A stretch of 64,000 nucleotides of DNA from Ridgeia piscesae (Eukaryota; Annelida; Polychaeta; Sabellida; Siboglinidae), in assembly GCA_025642075.2 (NCBI GenBank), contig JAODUO010000536.1, positions 10,001-74,000 on the forward strand. The letters run 5' to 3'. This document shows positions 12,425-61,341 of the stretch, piece by piece. A program made the position numbers and the translations under genes. Within the stretch, counting starts at the first letter, position 1. The number at the start of each line of letters is the position of its first letter. Below the pieces are notes generated by a model. That model ran no database searches, had not been told where the DNA came from, and saw nothing but the letters and a program-made list of their open reading frames with translations.

Positions 12425-12690
12425 CCAGATCGAGAACGTTGAAAGCTACATCTACTTGGGACAGGGATACAGCACCAGAGACAAAAATCAAGACAAGGAG
12501 ATTCAAAGAAGATCGAATCACGGCCAGATCGGTTCGCGAAGCACCGCGACATCTTCAGGGGTAACATATTGGAATATACTTGAAGAGACAAGTCTACAAC
12601 TCATGCGTACTTCCAGCAGTGACATCCGGCGCGGTTTCAGAAATAAAGAACATGTTCGAACCAAGGAGATAGTCTGAAGCAGATTCATCT
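12425..12690 (+). mobile_element. RTE LINE fragment
   Basis: ENVESYIYLGQGYSTRDKNQ-type sequence at 12,430-12,490, followed by sequence matching the copy at 37,620-37,800. Several stops and shifts. Confidence 0.75.
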
Positions 12691-12809
12691 ACCAAATATG
12701 GTATACCGATGGGAAGCTACAGACTTGACCAAACATACAGTGGTATTATACACGTACCGTACATGCAGTGACATCGACAACGAAATCGTCTTCTCTTCAC
12801 AATCATCGT

Positions 12810-12810
<1 letters not shown>

Positions 12811-12903
<93 letters not shown>

Positions 12904-12931
12904 TTTTAAACGTCTTCTTGCTAATCATCGT

Positions 12932-12975
<44 letters not shown>
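12811..12975. repeat. (TA)n microsatellite, duplicated flank
   Basis: Two TA blocks are each preceded by the same leader, AATCATCGTAGG (near 12,801 and 12,923). A roughly 120-bp segment carrying the microsatellite has therefore been tandemly duplicated. Confidence 0.9.
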
Positions 12976-12978
<3 letters not shown>

Positions 12979-13320
12979 TTCATCTGGATCGTAAATCCAG
13001 ACAAGTTAGGGTTAGATTACGTAATGTAGGTAATTTTTATGAACCCTGTTAACATAATTATTTCATATAATTATATGCCTGCATTTAATTACAAGTGTTT
13101 TTTTTATTAATGTATTATTTATATTAACCCTGATAACATAATTATCGAGAGAATAACTTCGCGAACGCCGAATTTCTAGTTTTCGCTCCGCCTATAATAC
13201 TATATCCATAAAAGGCACGGTCATGAATATTCAGTTCAGCTAGTTCACATTTCTAAGCACAGATCTACTTTACGTATATCGGCTTGTTGGGCAGATAACA
13301 TCAGAGCTAGCACTGATTTG

Positions 13321-13449
13321 CAATACAATACAATACAATACAATACAATACAATACAATACAATACAATACAATACAATACAATACAATACAATACAATA
13401 CAATACAATACAATACAATACAATACAATACAATACAATACAATACAAT
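13321..13449. repeat. (CAATA)n tail of a LINE
   Basis: Twenty-five to 26 perfect copies of CAATA. On the minus strand this reads as TATTG repeats directly after AATAAAGTCATTG, i.e. the 3' tail of the adjacent minus-strand LINE. Confidence 0.95.
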
Positions 13450-14350
13450 GACTTTATTCCAGACTCTTCAGTATACATGAAATAAGCATATACAAGTAAT
13501 ACTGTGGTCCATAGCACCAGCAACAGACAGTAGCATAGGGCTCTCGGCCCAGATTGCTAAAAAATTGAACGGAAATATATATATTGCAAACAGGAACCCG
13601 TAGAAAAGAAAAATATGTCTTATCAGTAAGAGGTAAAGTTGGTTGTGTAAAGCATATTCATCCAGTGTACTCTGATTCTAGAGACAAAGTTCAGACTAGA
13701 TCTGAGAATGGACTGTACAAGGACATTGTCAGAGCTGTCCAAACGAAGCAAAAAGCAGTACACCAAGCTCCTTATAACAGACTGACAGCATTGGACATGG
13801 ATACATAACATACTTGTGCTTTCAAATTTAGATAACCCAAGAAACATCTTCAAAATATTGTGATATGAGGTATACAGTTTGTTGATTGTGGCTTTTCTAT
13901 AGCTCCACCATAGCTGTGATGTGTACATTGGGGTACAATAAGTGCGAAATAGAGTCAATTTCATACCTGGAGTACACATATGAAATTTACGCAAAATCAT
14001 ATTGCCCTGAACATAGAGCTGTCGACACTGTCTTGCAATGTCTGCATTGTCAGTTAGATCATTTGTGAAAATGTGCCCAAGGTATACTTGGATTGCTCAA
14101 CCTCATCAATATATTCACCATTCAAGATAAACTTTGGTAAAGTTACTCCTTTGAGAAGTTTTGATCTAAAGGACATACTACAACTTTTCATTGGGTTGTA
14201 TTTTATATCATGCTGGGAACCAAAACCTTCACACAATTTAAGTATCTTATTCATGCCAGCAACATCTGCATACATAATTAATATGGTTTACCACAATTCC
14301 ATTTATACAACACCCGATCTTCAGTTTGTCTAGTCTATCACTTAGATCAT
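13450..14350 (-). mobile_element. CR1/Rex1-type LINE, 5'-truncated
   Basis: Minus-strand translation from about 14,345 gives LYMDDLSDRLDKLKIGCCING, then a YAD motif whose second Asp and following residues are lost in a small deletion, then GMNKILKLCEGFGSQHDIKYN, a reverse-transcriptase palm/thumb block. Further down (14,000-13,623) comes MILRKFHMCTPGMKLTLFRT and the C-terminal domain. The order and the short-repeat 3' tail fit the CR1/Rex1 group. It lies just upstream of NCBP1 in the opposite orientation and is disabled by frameshifts. Confidence 0.85.
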
Positions 14351-14619
14351 CCATATATAAATTGAAAAGACAAAAGCAACAGAGAAAGTACTTATGCTAA
14401 ATTATTTCATACAGTTCACGTCGAATGCAAATACGCTTTAAAAGAATCCTTTGAAGCAAGACACCGTTGTCGTTGATGACCAAATTAATCTGCTGCTGCC
14501 ATCTGCTGGTAAATAGAAGATGTAAATTTTTGCGCTGGTAGATGGCGCAGCGGTTGCAGTTTGTAAGCGAACACAAAAGCAGTCTCAAGTAGATCGCATG
14601 TTCTGAAATTTACGATAAC

Positions 14620-53679
<39,060 letters not shown>

Positions 53680-55604
53680 GTCAACAGTTGGCACCGTCAA
53701 CTGAACAGTTCATTCGATACCACCGTGCTACAATCACGTGGACATTACTCGTTAGACTGGAGGCAAGGGGCCAGAGCCACAGATTGGTAGTTTGCTGCAA
53801 CTATGACAGGCTAGCAGGGTAACGCCATTCCCTGTATCAGTTCTCTCTAGTCTGGATTCAAGCGAGATGGTGACCAATTGCAGTTGATCACAGTCAAACA
53901 TTGGCACTTGTCTTTATTCGTTGTAGTCGTGCAAAGTTGAGTGTAATGCAAGGTTTGCTTCACCAGATCAGTGATGAATCTATCAGTCGACATAACTTGT
54001 CCAAACAAAGAATCTTGTAGTCGCAAAGAAATTCAGCATTTATGTTTAAACTACTGAGAATAATTTTATTCCAAGATGTTTAGAAGTTGTTGTTTTATGA
54101 TCTCTTGGTAGTGGATTTTGGTAACAAATGAACCAGCTCTAAGAGAGTGATGGGGTACACCAGTTGTACTGGTAATTTAATTTTAATTACTCTGACCAGT
54201 GATGGTTCGATTACAATGTAATAAGTTGACATACCAATGTACTTATGGTTCAGTTACAGAAGTTCAATTATTAAAGGATATTGATATGAAACGTGCTTTT
54301 CTGTGTATTACTGTTTTGTATGTCATTAAGACATTGATCCTAGGAATCTTGAAATGCTAATCTTCAAAAAGTTATCAATATTTAGTGGTTATTTAAAAGA
54401 AAGTAAGAAATATCAAAATCCCAAAATATGTTGCATGTTACAAAGACAGGATTATTTGCTCATCATATTATATTTCAACAAAATATAAATTATGACAGAA
54501 TATCTCCACACGCGCAACATCTGTATTAATGGCTTAGCATGCCTTGTTGTTACAATATGGGAATACTTTGGGAAACTGTCTTCTCATTTGGGAAACACTT
54601 GCCACTGTGTACGTAGCACTATCTGGAAGACGAGTAATATTTCTAATAGCCAAATCATTTCATGTAGATACGGACATAATACAGAAATACTGTCTTGATT
54701 CTGAATGACAGACGTACCCAGTTTGTAGCATTAACTGTATAATTTTATGTAGTATTTTGCCAATTTCTTTGTTTTCTCGTACTTTGCCTTTCAGTCATTG
54801 CCGTTGTGTCGGTCTATCAATATGTACTTGGGATATTTCAAGAGACACATAAAATTCATGAGTAATGAACAGCATGTGGGGTTTTCAAACAATATGCTTG
54901 GTTTATTTCTATATATATGTACATGTTTACCCGTTCCGGGTATTGTTCAGTCAACACTACTGAGGAAACGAGATAGCATCTGGCTTCAAAAACCCACCAT
55001 ATCCAAAGTAAATAGTCTGACAAGCTAGTCACACACACAAACAATATTTTTTGGCATGTGTATGCACGCAAACAACAGGTATTATTGAAGATCACGAAAC
55101 GTTTTCAAGAAGTTAGTGTTGGGCTAAACGACTGCTAAAGTAAACATCAAAATTTGTCAGTCCCCCCAAAACCAGATTTTTTAAAATGGCTTGGGAAAAC
55201 TAGTGACACGACTGTATATTACCATGATAATTTACTATACTAACAGAATTTAATTTACAACAGCAATACTCCACGTGTGCAGTGTACTAGTAGTAGTATG
55301 AGTAGTATTAATAGTAGTGACCATACGCTATACATCGATGATCCCTTGATTGCCGATGCTGGAGAAATCGCCCCATTTCCTCACGATGATAAATTTCCTA
55401 CCTCACTGATAATGTCACCTGTCCAATGTCAATGACAGGCCACAGAAGGTGCCAGTGACCACCACTAGTGGCTCGGATTGATAGAACCACACTGTTTGAA
55501 TACCACATATACGTGCCCTGCTTCAATTACCCACACGAACAGGAGTCATCACCTCAGAGATGACATGCCCAATGGCAACACTGACTGATCCCAGAATGCA
55601 TCAG
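53680..55604. other. NCBP1 3' UTR and intergenic space between convergent genes
   Basis: ATTAAA at 54,270 is a plausible NCBP1 poly(A) signal, giving a 3' UTR of roughly 600 nt. No other gene was recognised before the CCDC124 stop codon. Confidence 0.5.
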
Positions 55605-55812
55605 TCACTGTTTCTTGTTGAAGGCCATGGTGCGCTGGTTCATTGGGTTGTCGGGTGACTTCATCCAATCCTTTTTCAGCATTTGTTTCAGCTGCGACAG
55701 TCGTAGGTTGGGATTCTCCGCCTTCAGTCGCGGCAAGTTGACCTCCTCGAAGGCAGTGTATGCTGCCTTCACCCTCTTCTCTGGGTGCTTCTCTGTGATT
55801 GGATCCTTCACA
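55605..55812 (-). CDS. CCDC124: CCDC124 exon 4 and stop
   Basis: Acceptor GGTTGTAG, codes VKDPITEKHPEKRVKAAYTA to FNKKQ then TGA. Confidence 0.96.
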
Positions 55813-58655
55813 CTACAACCAGATTGTGTGATTAACAGGTGGACCAACATCTTGATATTGCTTTCTATGTAATGCGTCACGACAAAGCAAGCATTTAGTC
55901 ACACACACAAGCATGTTTTGTATAAATCATGAACCAAAAATAGCCAAGTCATACCATAAATTGTATAAGTTTTGCTGAAATGCCATCTTCATAATTTTAT
56001 TTTTCTGGTATTTTTGTCAACAAATAATCCAAACTAAAGATATAGTAAACGTCTCGTTGTACAAATCTCTCATTTTTCACACAGCCCATGTTATGTTATT
56101 GTTAAAACTCTATTAAGGTTGCTTCATGTTTTTACTATAAACCAAAACAATACAAAAAACAAGAAAGTGTAACTGGTGAAATGTATAAATAAACTAAATT
56201 TGAAAACAATTGTAAAAATGAAAGCCCTGAAAGTGTGTTACACTGGCATGCCGGTATGGGCTGGAGACAGCCACTGACAGTGACACTGACATTGACATTT
56301 GTGTGAACAACTGGGTTTGAAGAACAACAAGAACAAAGAGACTAGACAAGGATGGTCAAGTGACTCGAGGAAAGAGACTAAAAATCAGTGCAGCCTGACA
56401 GGAATAGCTTTATGTGGACTTATCCACCCATCATTTGGACGGGTAAAACCTGTTTTGGACGGGTAGACAACTCACACCAGGCGACGTGGACAGGCCACTT
56501 AGTGAGGACGGACACAGGTCCCCAGGCGACGTGGACAGGCCGCTTAGTGAGGACGGACACAGGTCCCCAGGCGACGTGGACAGGCCGCTTAGTGAGGACG
56601 GACACAGGTCTCCAGGCGACGTGGACAGGCCGCTTAGTGAGGAAGGACACAGGTCTCCAGGCGACATGGACAGGCCGCTTAGTGAGAAAAGGACACAGGT
56701 CTCCAGGCGACGTGGACAGGCCCTTAGTGAGGACGGACACAGGTCTCCAGGCGACGTGGACAGGCCACTTAGTGAGGAAGGACACAGGTCTCCAGGCGAC
56801 GTGGACAGGCCACTTAGTGAGGAAGGACACAGGTCTCCAGGCGACATGGACAGGCCACTTAGTGAGGAAGGACACAGGTCTCCAGGCGACATGGACAGGC
56901 CGCTTAGTGAGGAAGGACACAGGTCTCCAGGCGACGTGGACAGGCCACTTAGTAAGGACAGACACAGGTCCCCAGGCGACTTGGACAGGCCACTTAGTAA
57001 GGACAGACACAGGTCCCCAGGTGACGTGGACAGGCCACTTAGTAAGGACAGACACAGGTCCCCAGGTGACGTGACAGGCCACTTAGTAAGGATGGACACA
57101 GCATATGCCACAAGTGGAACAACATCAAGAATAGGGAAAGTGACAGTTGAGAGGACTGCAGGTGGGGAGAGACAAGAGGACTGGGGGTGACAGATGGTAC
57201 AGGTGGGGTAAGATTAGAAGTTTGAAATACAAAAAATACAACAAGTGTTTCAGGAATATTGTACGTAACCCTCGTCCTTGTACAGCAGGGTAGAGAGAGA
57301 ACACAGGCTGTGTGCGTACCTCAACAATGTGATAGCTTCATCCACCCCTCGTGCCCCCTCCTCAATGATCTCACGGTTAATGTTCTCCTCCAACGGCAGC
57401 TCATTGTGCAGCACTTCAGTCGACTTCTTTGCAGCGGCAACTAAACATGTTTCAAACCATTTGTACGTAGCATTTCATAATAAAACTAGTCACGTGAAAT
57501 ATTGCCAATTTAAAGTAAACGTAGCATATACAATTATTATAAAACAATAGAGTTCTCAATCTGTATGTTTGTTTGTTTGTCTATCTGTGGATCCGATTTG
57601 GATCCGTATCTCAGATTTCTGTTTTCAAACTAATACTACCAGAATATATATCATCCATACATACAGTTATAAGTAATTGGCTGTATTTATCTTCGCACTA
57701 TTTTTAATATCTATTCAGTGTACATAATCTAGGATTTTGTCTTATTAACATTTACTTGACAACTCGTAATTTACTTATGTACCTAAATATGTAGTAGTAT
57801 TTTATTTAGCTCACTTATGTGAGATTTTATGTTTTAAATTTATGTTGTATACACCTGTGATGGTGTTTAAATAAAGTAATAATTATTACAAAGACAACTG
57901 AGAGAGAGAGAGTGAGACCAGCATGTGACGAGTTTGTCAACATACCTGCGGCGGCCATCCTCTCCTGTTGAGCCTGTATCTCTGCCCGGGTCAGCTTGGC
58001 AGCAGCGGGTGGCTTGATGGTGTGGATGGAGGCAATTTCCTCCGTCAACAACTTCTGGGCCTCTTTCTTCCGCTCCAGTTGCTCCAGTCGCTTCCTCTCT
58101 CGCTCCTCCTGAATGCACCCATCACAGCCACATGGTAACTGACACTACACTACACTTGCTCTGTCTCTGTCACTGTCTGTCTCTGTCTACCTTTCTCTGT
58201 GTGTCTGTCTCTCTCTGTGTCTCCGTCCGTCCGTCCGTGTCTCAGGCTTTCTCATCCTCACTCTCGTCCTCCAACCCCCCACATCCCTCCCTCCTCCGTC
58301 TTTCTCCTTCTCTCACTCTCTTTCCCCCCTGATATAAACAACAATATAAGTAACATTAATTAACGAAACCGTAATATTATATTCCAAGTTAATAAAACAC
58401 TTTATACATAAAAACAGATGACATAGTCGGCCCTACAAAGTAATGAGTGTCAACAAATGGCAATTGTCAGGTCAAACATAACATAAATGACCGCACCTTT
58501 CGATTCTGTTTGTTGACAGCATGTTTGTCATCATCACGCCAGTACTCATCCTCCAATTCCTTCTGCTTTCTGTCCTTTTCTTCCAGACGGGCTGATTCCT
58601 TCCTCTGCCGGGCTTGGACTGCCTTTGAGTTCTCACCTTTGAACTTCTTTGGCAT
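55605..58655 (-). CDS. CCDC124: Coiled-coil domain-containing protein 124, complete, 4 coding exons
   Basis: CCDC124 (yeast Lso2 relative) is a small basic protein that binds the ribosome, occupies idle 80S particles and in animals is also linked to cytokinesis. Four minus-strand exons (58,655-58,497; 58,108-57,946; 57,440-57,320; 55,812-55,605) join in frame to 651 nt, 216 residues; human is 223. The N-terminus MPKKFKGENSKA and the helix KQKELEDEYWRDDDKH are diagnostic. Residues about 54-90 form the charged coiled coil (RKRLEQLERKKEAQKLL). The C-terminal domain reads HPEKRVKAAYTAFEEVNLPR, NPNLRLSQLKQMLKKDW and SPDNPMNQR. The initiator is the ATG giving MPKKF, invariant in the family. It is tail-to-tail with NCBP1. 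Confidence 0.97.
56413..56476 (+). mobile_element. Fragment of GGACGGGT-type dispersed element
   Basis: TCATTTGGACGGGTAAAAC and TTTTGGACGGGTAGA match the copy at 63,454. It directly precedes the 45-bp array. Confidence 0.65.
56478..57085. repeat. 45-bp tandem array (CCDC124 intron 3)
   Basis: About 13.5 units of GACAGGCCACTTAGTGAGGA, AGGACACAGGTCTCCAGGCG, ACGTG. The 15-codon periodic frames on both strands (RSPGDVDRPLSE on plus) are artefacts. Confidence 0.96.
57320..57440 (-). CDS. CCDC124: CCDC124 exon 3
   Basis: Acceptor TGTTTAG, codes AAAKKSTEVLHNELPLEENI then NREIIEEGARGVDEAITLL, donor GTACGC. Confidence 0.94.
57946..58108 (-). CDS. CCDC124: CCDC124 exon 2
   Basis: Acceptor GCATTCAG, codes EERERKRLEQLERKKEAQKL through RAEIQAQQERMAAA, donor GTATGT. 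Confidence 0.95.
58150..58330. repeat. CT/GTCT-rich low-complexity tract (CCDC124 intron 1)
   Basis: Imperfect CTGTCTCTGT and CCGTCCGTCCGT runs, then CTCC-rich sequence. No gene. Confidence 0.7.
58497..58655 (-). CDS. CCDC124: CCDC124 exon 1 coding part
   Basis: 53 codons from MPKKF to QNRK, donor GTGCGG. An acceptor TTTTCCTTCAG ends at 58,690 on the minus strand, so the ATG sits 34 nt into an internal exon and an upstream noncoding exon is expected. Confidence 0.95.
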
Positions 58656-58859
58656 CTTGCAGCCAATGTGTCTGCTATCAGGTCATCTGCTGAAGGAAAA
58701 CATGTAATGCAACTTACGTTGTACTAGCGGAGTTAACCATTCAGTGTACAGTGATAAAGATACTGGCCTCTACAAAGGATCACATATTTGTCAGTAATAA
58801 ATGTTATGAATGACAAGTGCATATAAGTTGACACATACACGCACGGCAGGCCAGTTGAG

Positions 58860-59250
58860 TTGTGCATAGTGACCTGAAATCAATTATAAACACGTGTCAC
58901 ACCCAATATGTAAGACTTTTTTGATACCTTTTTGATCCTTATTTGTATATCCGTCTACTACCCATCCAGAAGGGCTTTATGCAGGATTTTGCAGGTCACA
59001 CATTTTTGGGGGGACACATGGATGTTAACTTATATACATATTAGCCAGATGAGGCTTGTTACCTTAAATAAACTACAAACACACGTGTGACACCCATTTT
59101 CAAGGCATAACTAGCAATATTTAATGATTTTTTAAGACATTTTTCTCCCTCACGTTTTAACCCGTCCATCACCCATCTAGTGAAATTTCTTTCTGTCCAC
59201 ATTGGGTTCTACTCGTCCAAAATGATGGCTGGATGGATATATGCTCATGG
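58860..59250 (-). mobile_element. GGACGGGT-type dispersed element, inverted copy
   Basis: On the minus strand, TGATGGACGGGTTAAAAC, ATTGCTAGTTATGCCTTGAA, GTGTTTGTAGTTTATTT and GTTAACATCCATGTGT parallel the copy at 63,454-63,760. Part of the sequence (ACACGTGT / GGTCAC block) is repeated within it. Confidence 0.7.
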
Positions 59251-59339
59251 AAAACACTGTTGAACTCAGAAACAATTAATTTGCATTATAACAGGACTGA
59301 ATAGCCGAAATATCCATTTGAAAAAGAAAACGTTTGTTG

Positions 59340-60185
59340 AGATTTTCTGTTAAAAAAACGGGACACTTTCTATGGATTCTAATGCAACAAAGTGTAATAT
59401 GATGAAACTTGCTGGAACTCTAAACACCTTATCCAGATCTTATTCACTTGGCAATAATCACATACCAAAAGAAGCTGACACAACAAAATATCTAGGAGTA
59501 ATGATCACAGACAACCGATTCTGGTCAACACACCTCTCCCAAACATGTAACAAAGCTAATGCCACTCTATCATTCTGAAATATGAACTCTTGTCTGCAGG
59601 TTCTAAGAGGAAGAGCTTAGGTTACTCTTATATGCCCCATTGTTGAATACAACTGTACAGTATAAAACCCACACTTATAAAAAAAAGATATAAACATTCT
59701 CGAGGAAATACAAAGAAGAACAGACCACTTTGTAAAAGACGACTACAATTATAAAAGTAGCTTTAAAATATGGTTAAAGGTACAAACTTGAGGAGAGGAG
59801 GAAGAACGTCCATTTCTTATTCATATTCAAAATCATCTACAATAAAATTGTTGTCCTGTCCAGAAACATTTTTGTACCTGCAGGCAATCATACACATTCA
59901 AATCACCCTTGCAAATTTAAACATATCAGAGTCAATACTGCAGTATAGAATATCTTTTTACGTCGCAGTTTAGCTGTATGGAATATTCTAAAAGTATCAC
60001 TGATAAATACAAATGACCCCCAAAATTCAAAGAACTGCTAGGCCTTCCACAAAGCTCATAGAGCATCTAATGTCACTGGCACGATACCAAGCTGGGATTT
60101 GCCAATTATAAAACAGAAACTGGTTCCAGGTCTTTGACTACGAGTCTGCATGTGTGTCTGTTATTCAATAAAATTATCTTGATAA
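59340..60185 (+). mobile_element. CR1/L2-type LINE fragment
   Basis: 59,372-59,578 codes MDSNATKCNMMKLA then TKYLGVMITDNRFWSTHLSQ and CNKANATLSF, the reverse-transcriptase thumb region (YLGV-I...W..H). The C-terminal part continues in other frames (ILEEIQRRTDHFVKDDYNYK). It ends near TTCAATAAAATTATC. Frameshifted and dead. Confidence 0.85.
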
Positions 60186-60644
60186 AATAAGTGGATAACA
60201 CAAATGTTATTGTTTTGGTTTAGAAGGTGACTATAGGCTAAGAACACCGTAAGTGTAAGTATTTTGCTTATAGACACTGATCTGACAATGTTTAGCCTCA
60301 AGGGTAGAGTCTAGCGCTGTAAACAACTATATTCCTATCGATGCTATTGAAGTTGGTGTACATACTAAGTATAACTGTTATCGCCAAAGGCCTAGTTCAA
60401 TTTAAAAACCATATCCATAGCAACTATTTGACAGCTGTCTGTGCTGGGCAGCTAGTCACTGCTGCTGCAGTGGGCATTGGCAGCCAATCACTGTGACAGA
60501 GCCTACGCGCACTGCCAGCTAGTACGACTTCAAATTTCATCACCACATTTAATAGTCGGACTTTTTAATAACATACATGTTGGTAAGTGGGGTACGAAGA
60601 ACATTTCATTAATCTTATGAAAGCAGTAACAAACACGATTGTAC

Positions 60645-60720
60645 CTGTTTTATACCCTGACTTGTCGCTTCCTCAAAGCAGACAGCCCGAGATTTTAGCG
60701 ATAACAAAACGGGAAGTCCA
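60645..60720 (-). other. CCDC124: Possible noncoding first exon of CCDC124
   Basis: A good minus-strand donor, ATAAAACAG|GTACAATC, lies at 60,644/60,645. It would splice to the acceptor before 58,689. The transcription start is not visible. Weak. Confidence 0.3.
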
Positions 60721-60956
60721 TCGGTGTCGCAGATAAATATTACGAAATACTATCCCAGACAAATATTTTATTTTATTGACTACTGCATTGCAAAGTAATA
60801 TGCGTCTTTCATATGTTCAAATTAAATATTTAGCCAAACTATGTACTACATAATTGAAACAAAATAGCATTTATTATGAAAGAAGCGGTATAATTTTCTT
60901 CATGATGCCTATGTATTTATGTTTGTTAGTGAACATATTGCGTACGACAGTGGAAT

Positions 60957-61232
60957 ATGAAAATGGAAGGAGGTACAGGAAATCCTGACGATCGACAGAA
61001 CGTGGAAAATAATAACACTGACAATACCAACGGTATTGATGTGCCACAAGAACCACCAACGCGTGAAATAACCCAAACTGATCATCTCAACAAAAGGCTA
61101 CTAAATTCCTTCCTCGAAAAGATCAACGAGTCGACTGGTTTCCCGGTGGTGTCAAGAATTGACACTGACGCCGAGCCGGAAATAGACGAGTGGAATCCAA
61201 CTCCAGACGGAAAAAACGCTAAGCAAGCATAA
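60957..61232 (+). CDS. 91-codon acidic protein, family not recognised
   Basis: Single uninterrupted frame, MKMEGGTGNPDDRQ to GKNAKQA. The N-terminal 35 residues are Asn/Asp/Pro-rich and look disordered. Residues about 40-62 (TDHLNKRLLNSFLEKINEST) form an amphipathic helix, and the tail EPEIDEWNPTPDG is acidic. Codon use and composition look like a real small protein. A second Met is at codon 3. It lies 71 nt upstream of the NMRK1 ATG on the same strand, with no poly(A) signal between, so it may be the first cistron of a shared mRNA or a separate gene. Confidence 0.6.
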   Translation: MKMEGGTGNPDDRQNVENNNTDNTNGIDVPQEPPTREITQTDHLNKRLLNSFLEKINESTGFPVVSRIDTDAEPEIDEWNPTPDGKNAKQA

Positions 61233-61303
61233 CGAATGTTAAAGTTGGCTGCTTTTTCAGGTTACCGGGGACATCTGCAGTAAGCGCATCTCGTGAAATT
61301 AAG

Positions 61304-61341
61304 ATGAGCAAGCGACAGTTTGCCATAATAGGCATTGGAGG
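61304..61341 (+). CDS. NMRK1: NMRK1 exon 1 coding part
   Basis: Twelve codons plus two bases. A CTTTTTCAG acceptor at 61,252-61,260 suggests that the 5' leader can be spliced just before this exon. Confidence 0.85.

Noticed and set aside
56388..57190. 228- and 234-codon frames with RSPGDVDRPLSE repeats
   Set aside because: Product of the 45-bp array inside a CCDC124 intron; both strands are open in several frames.
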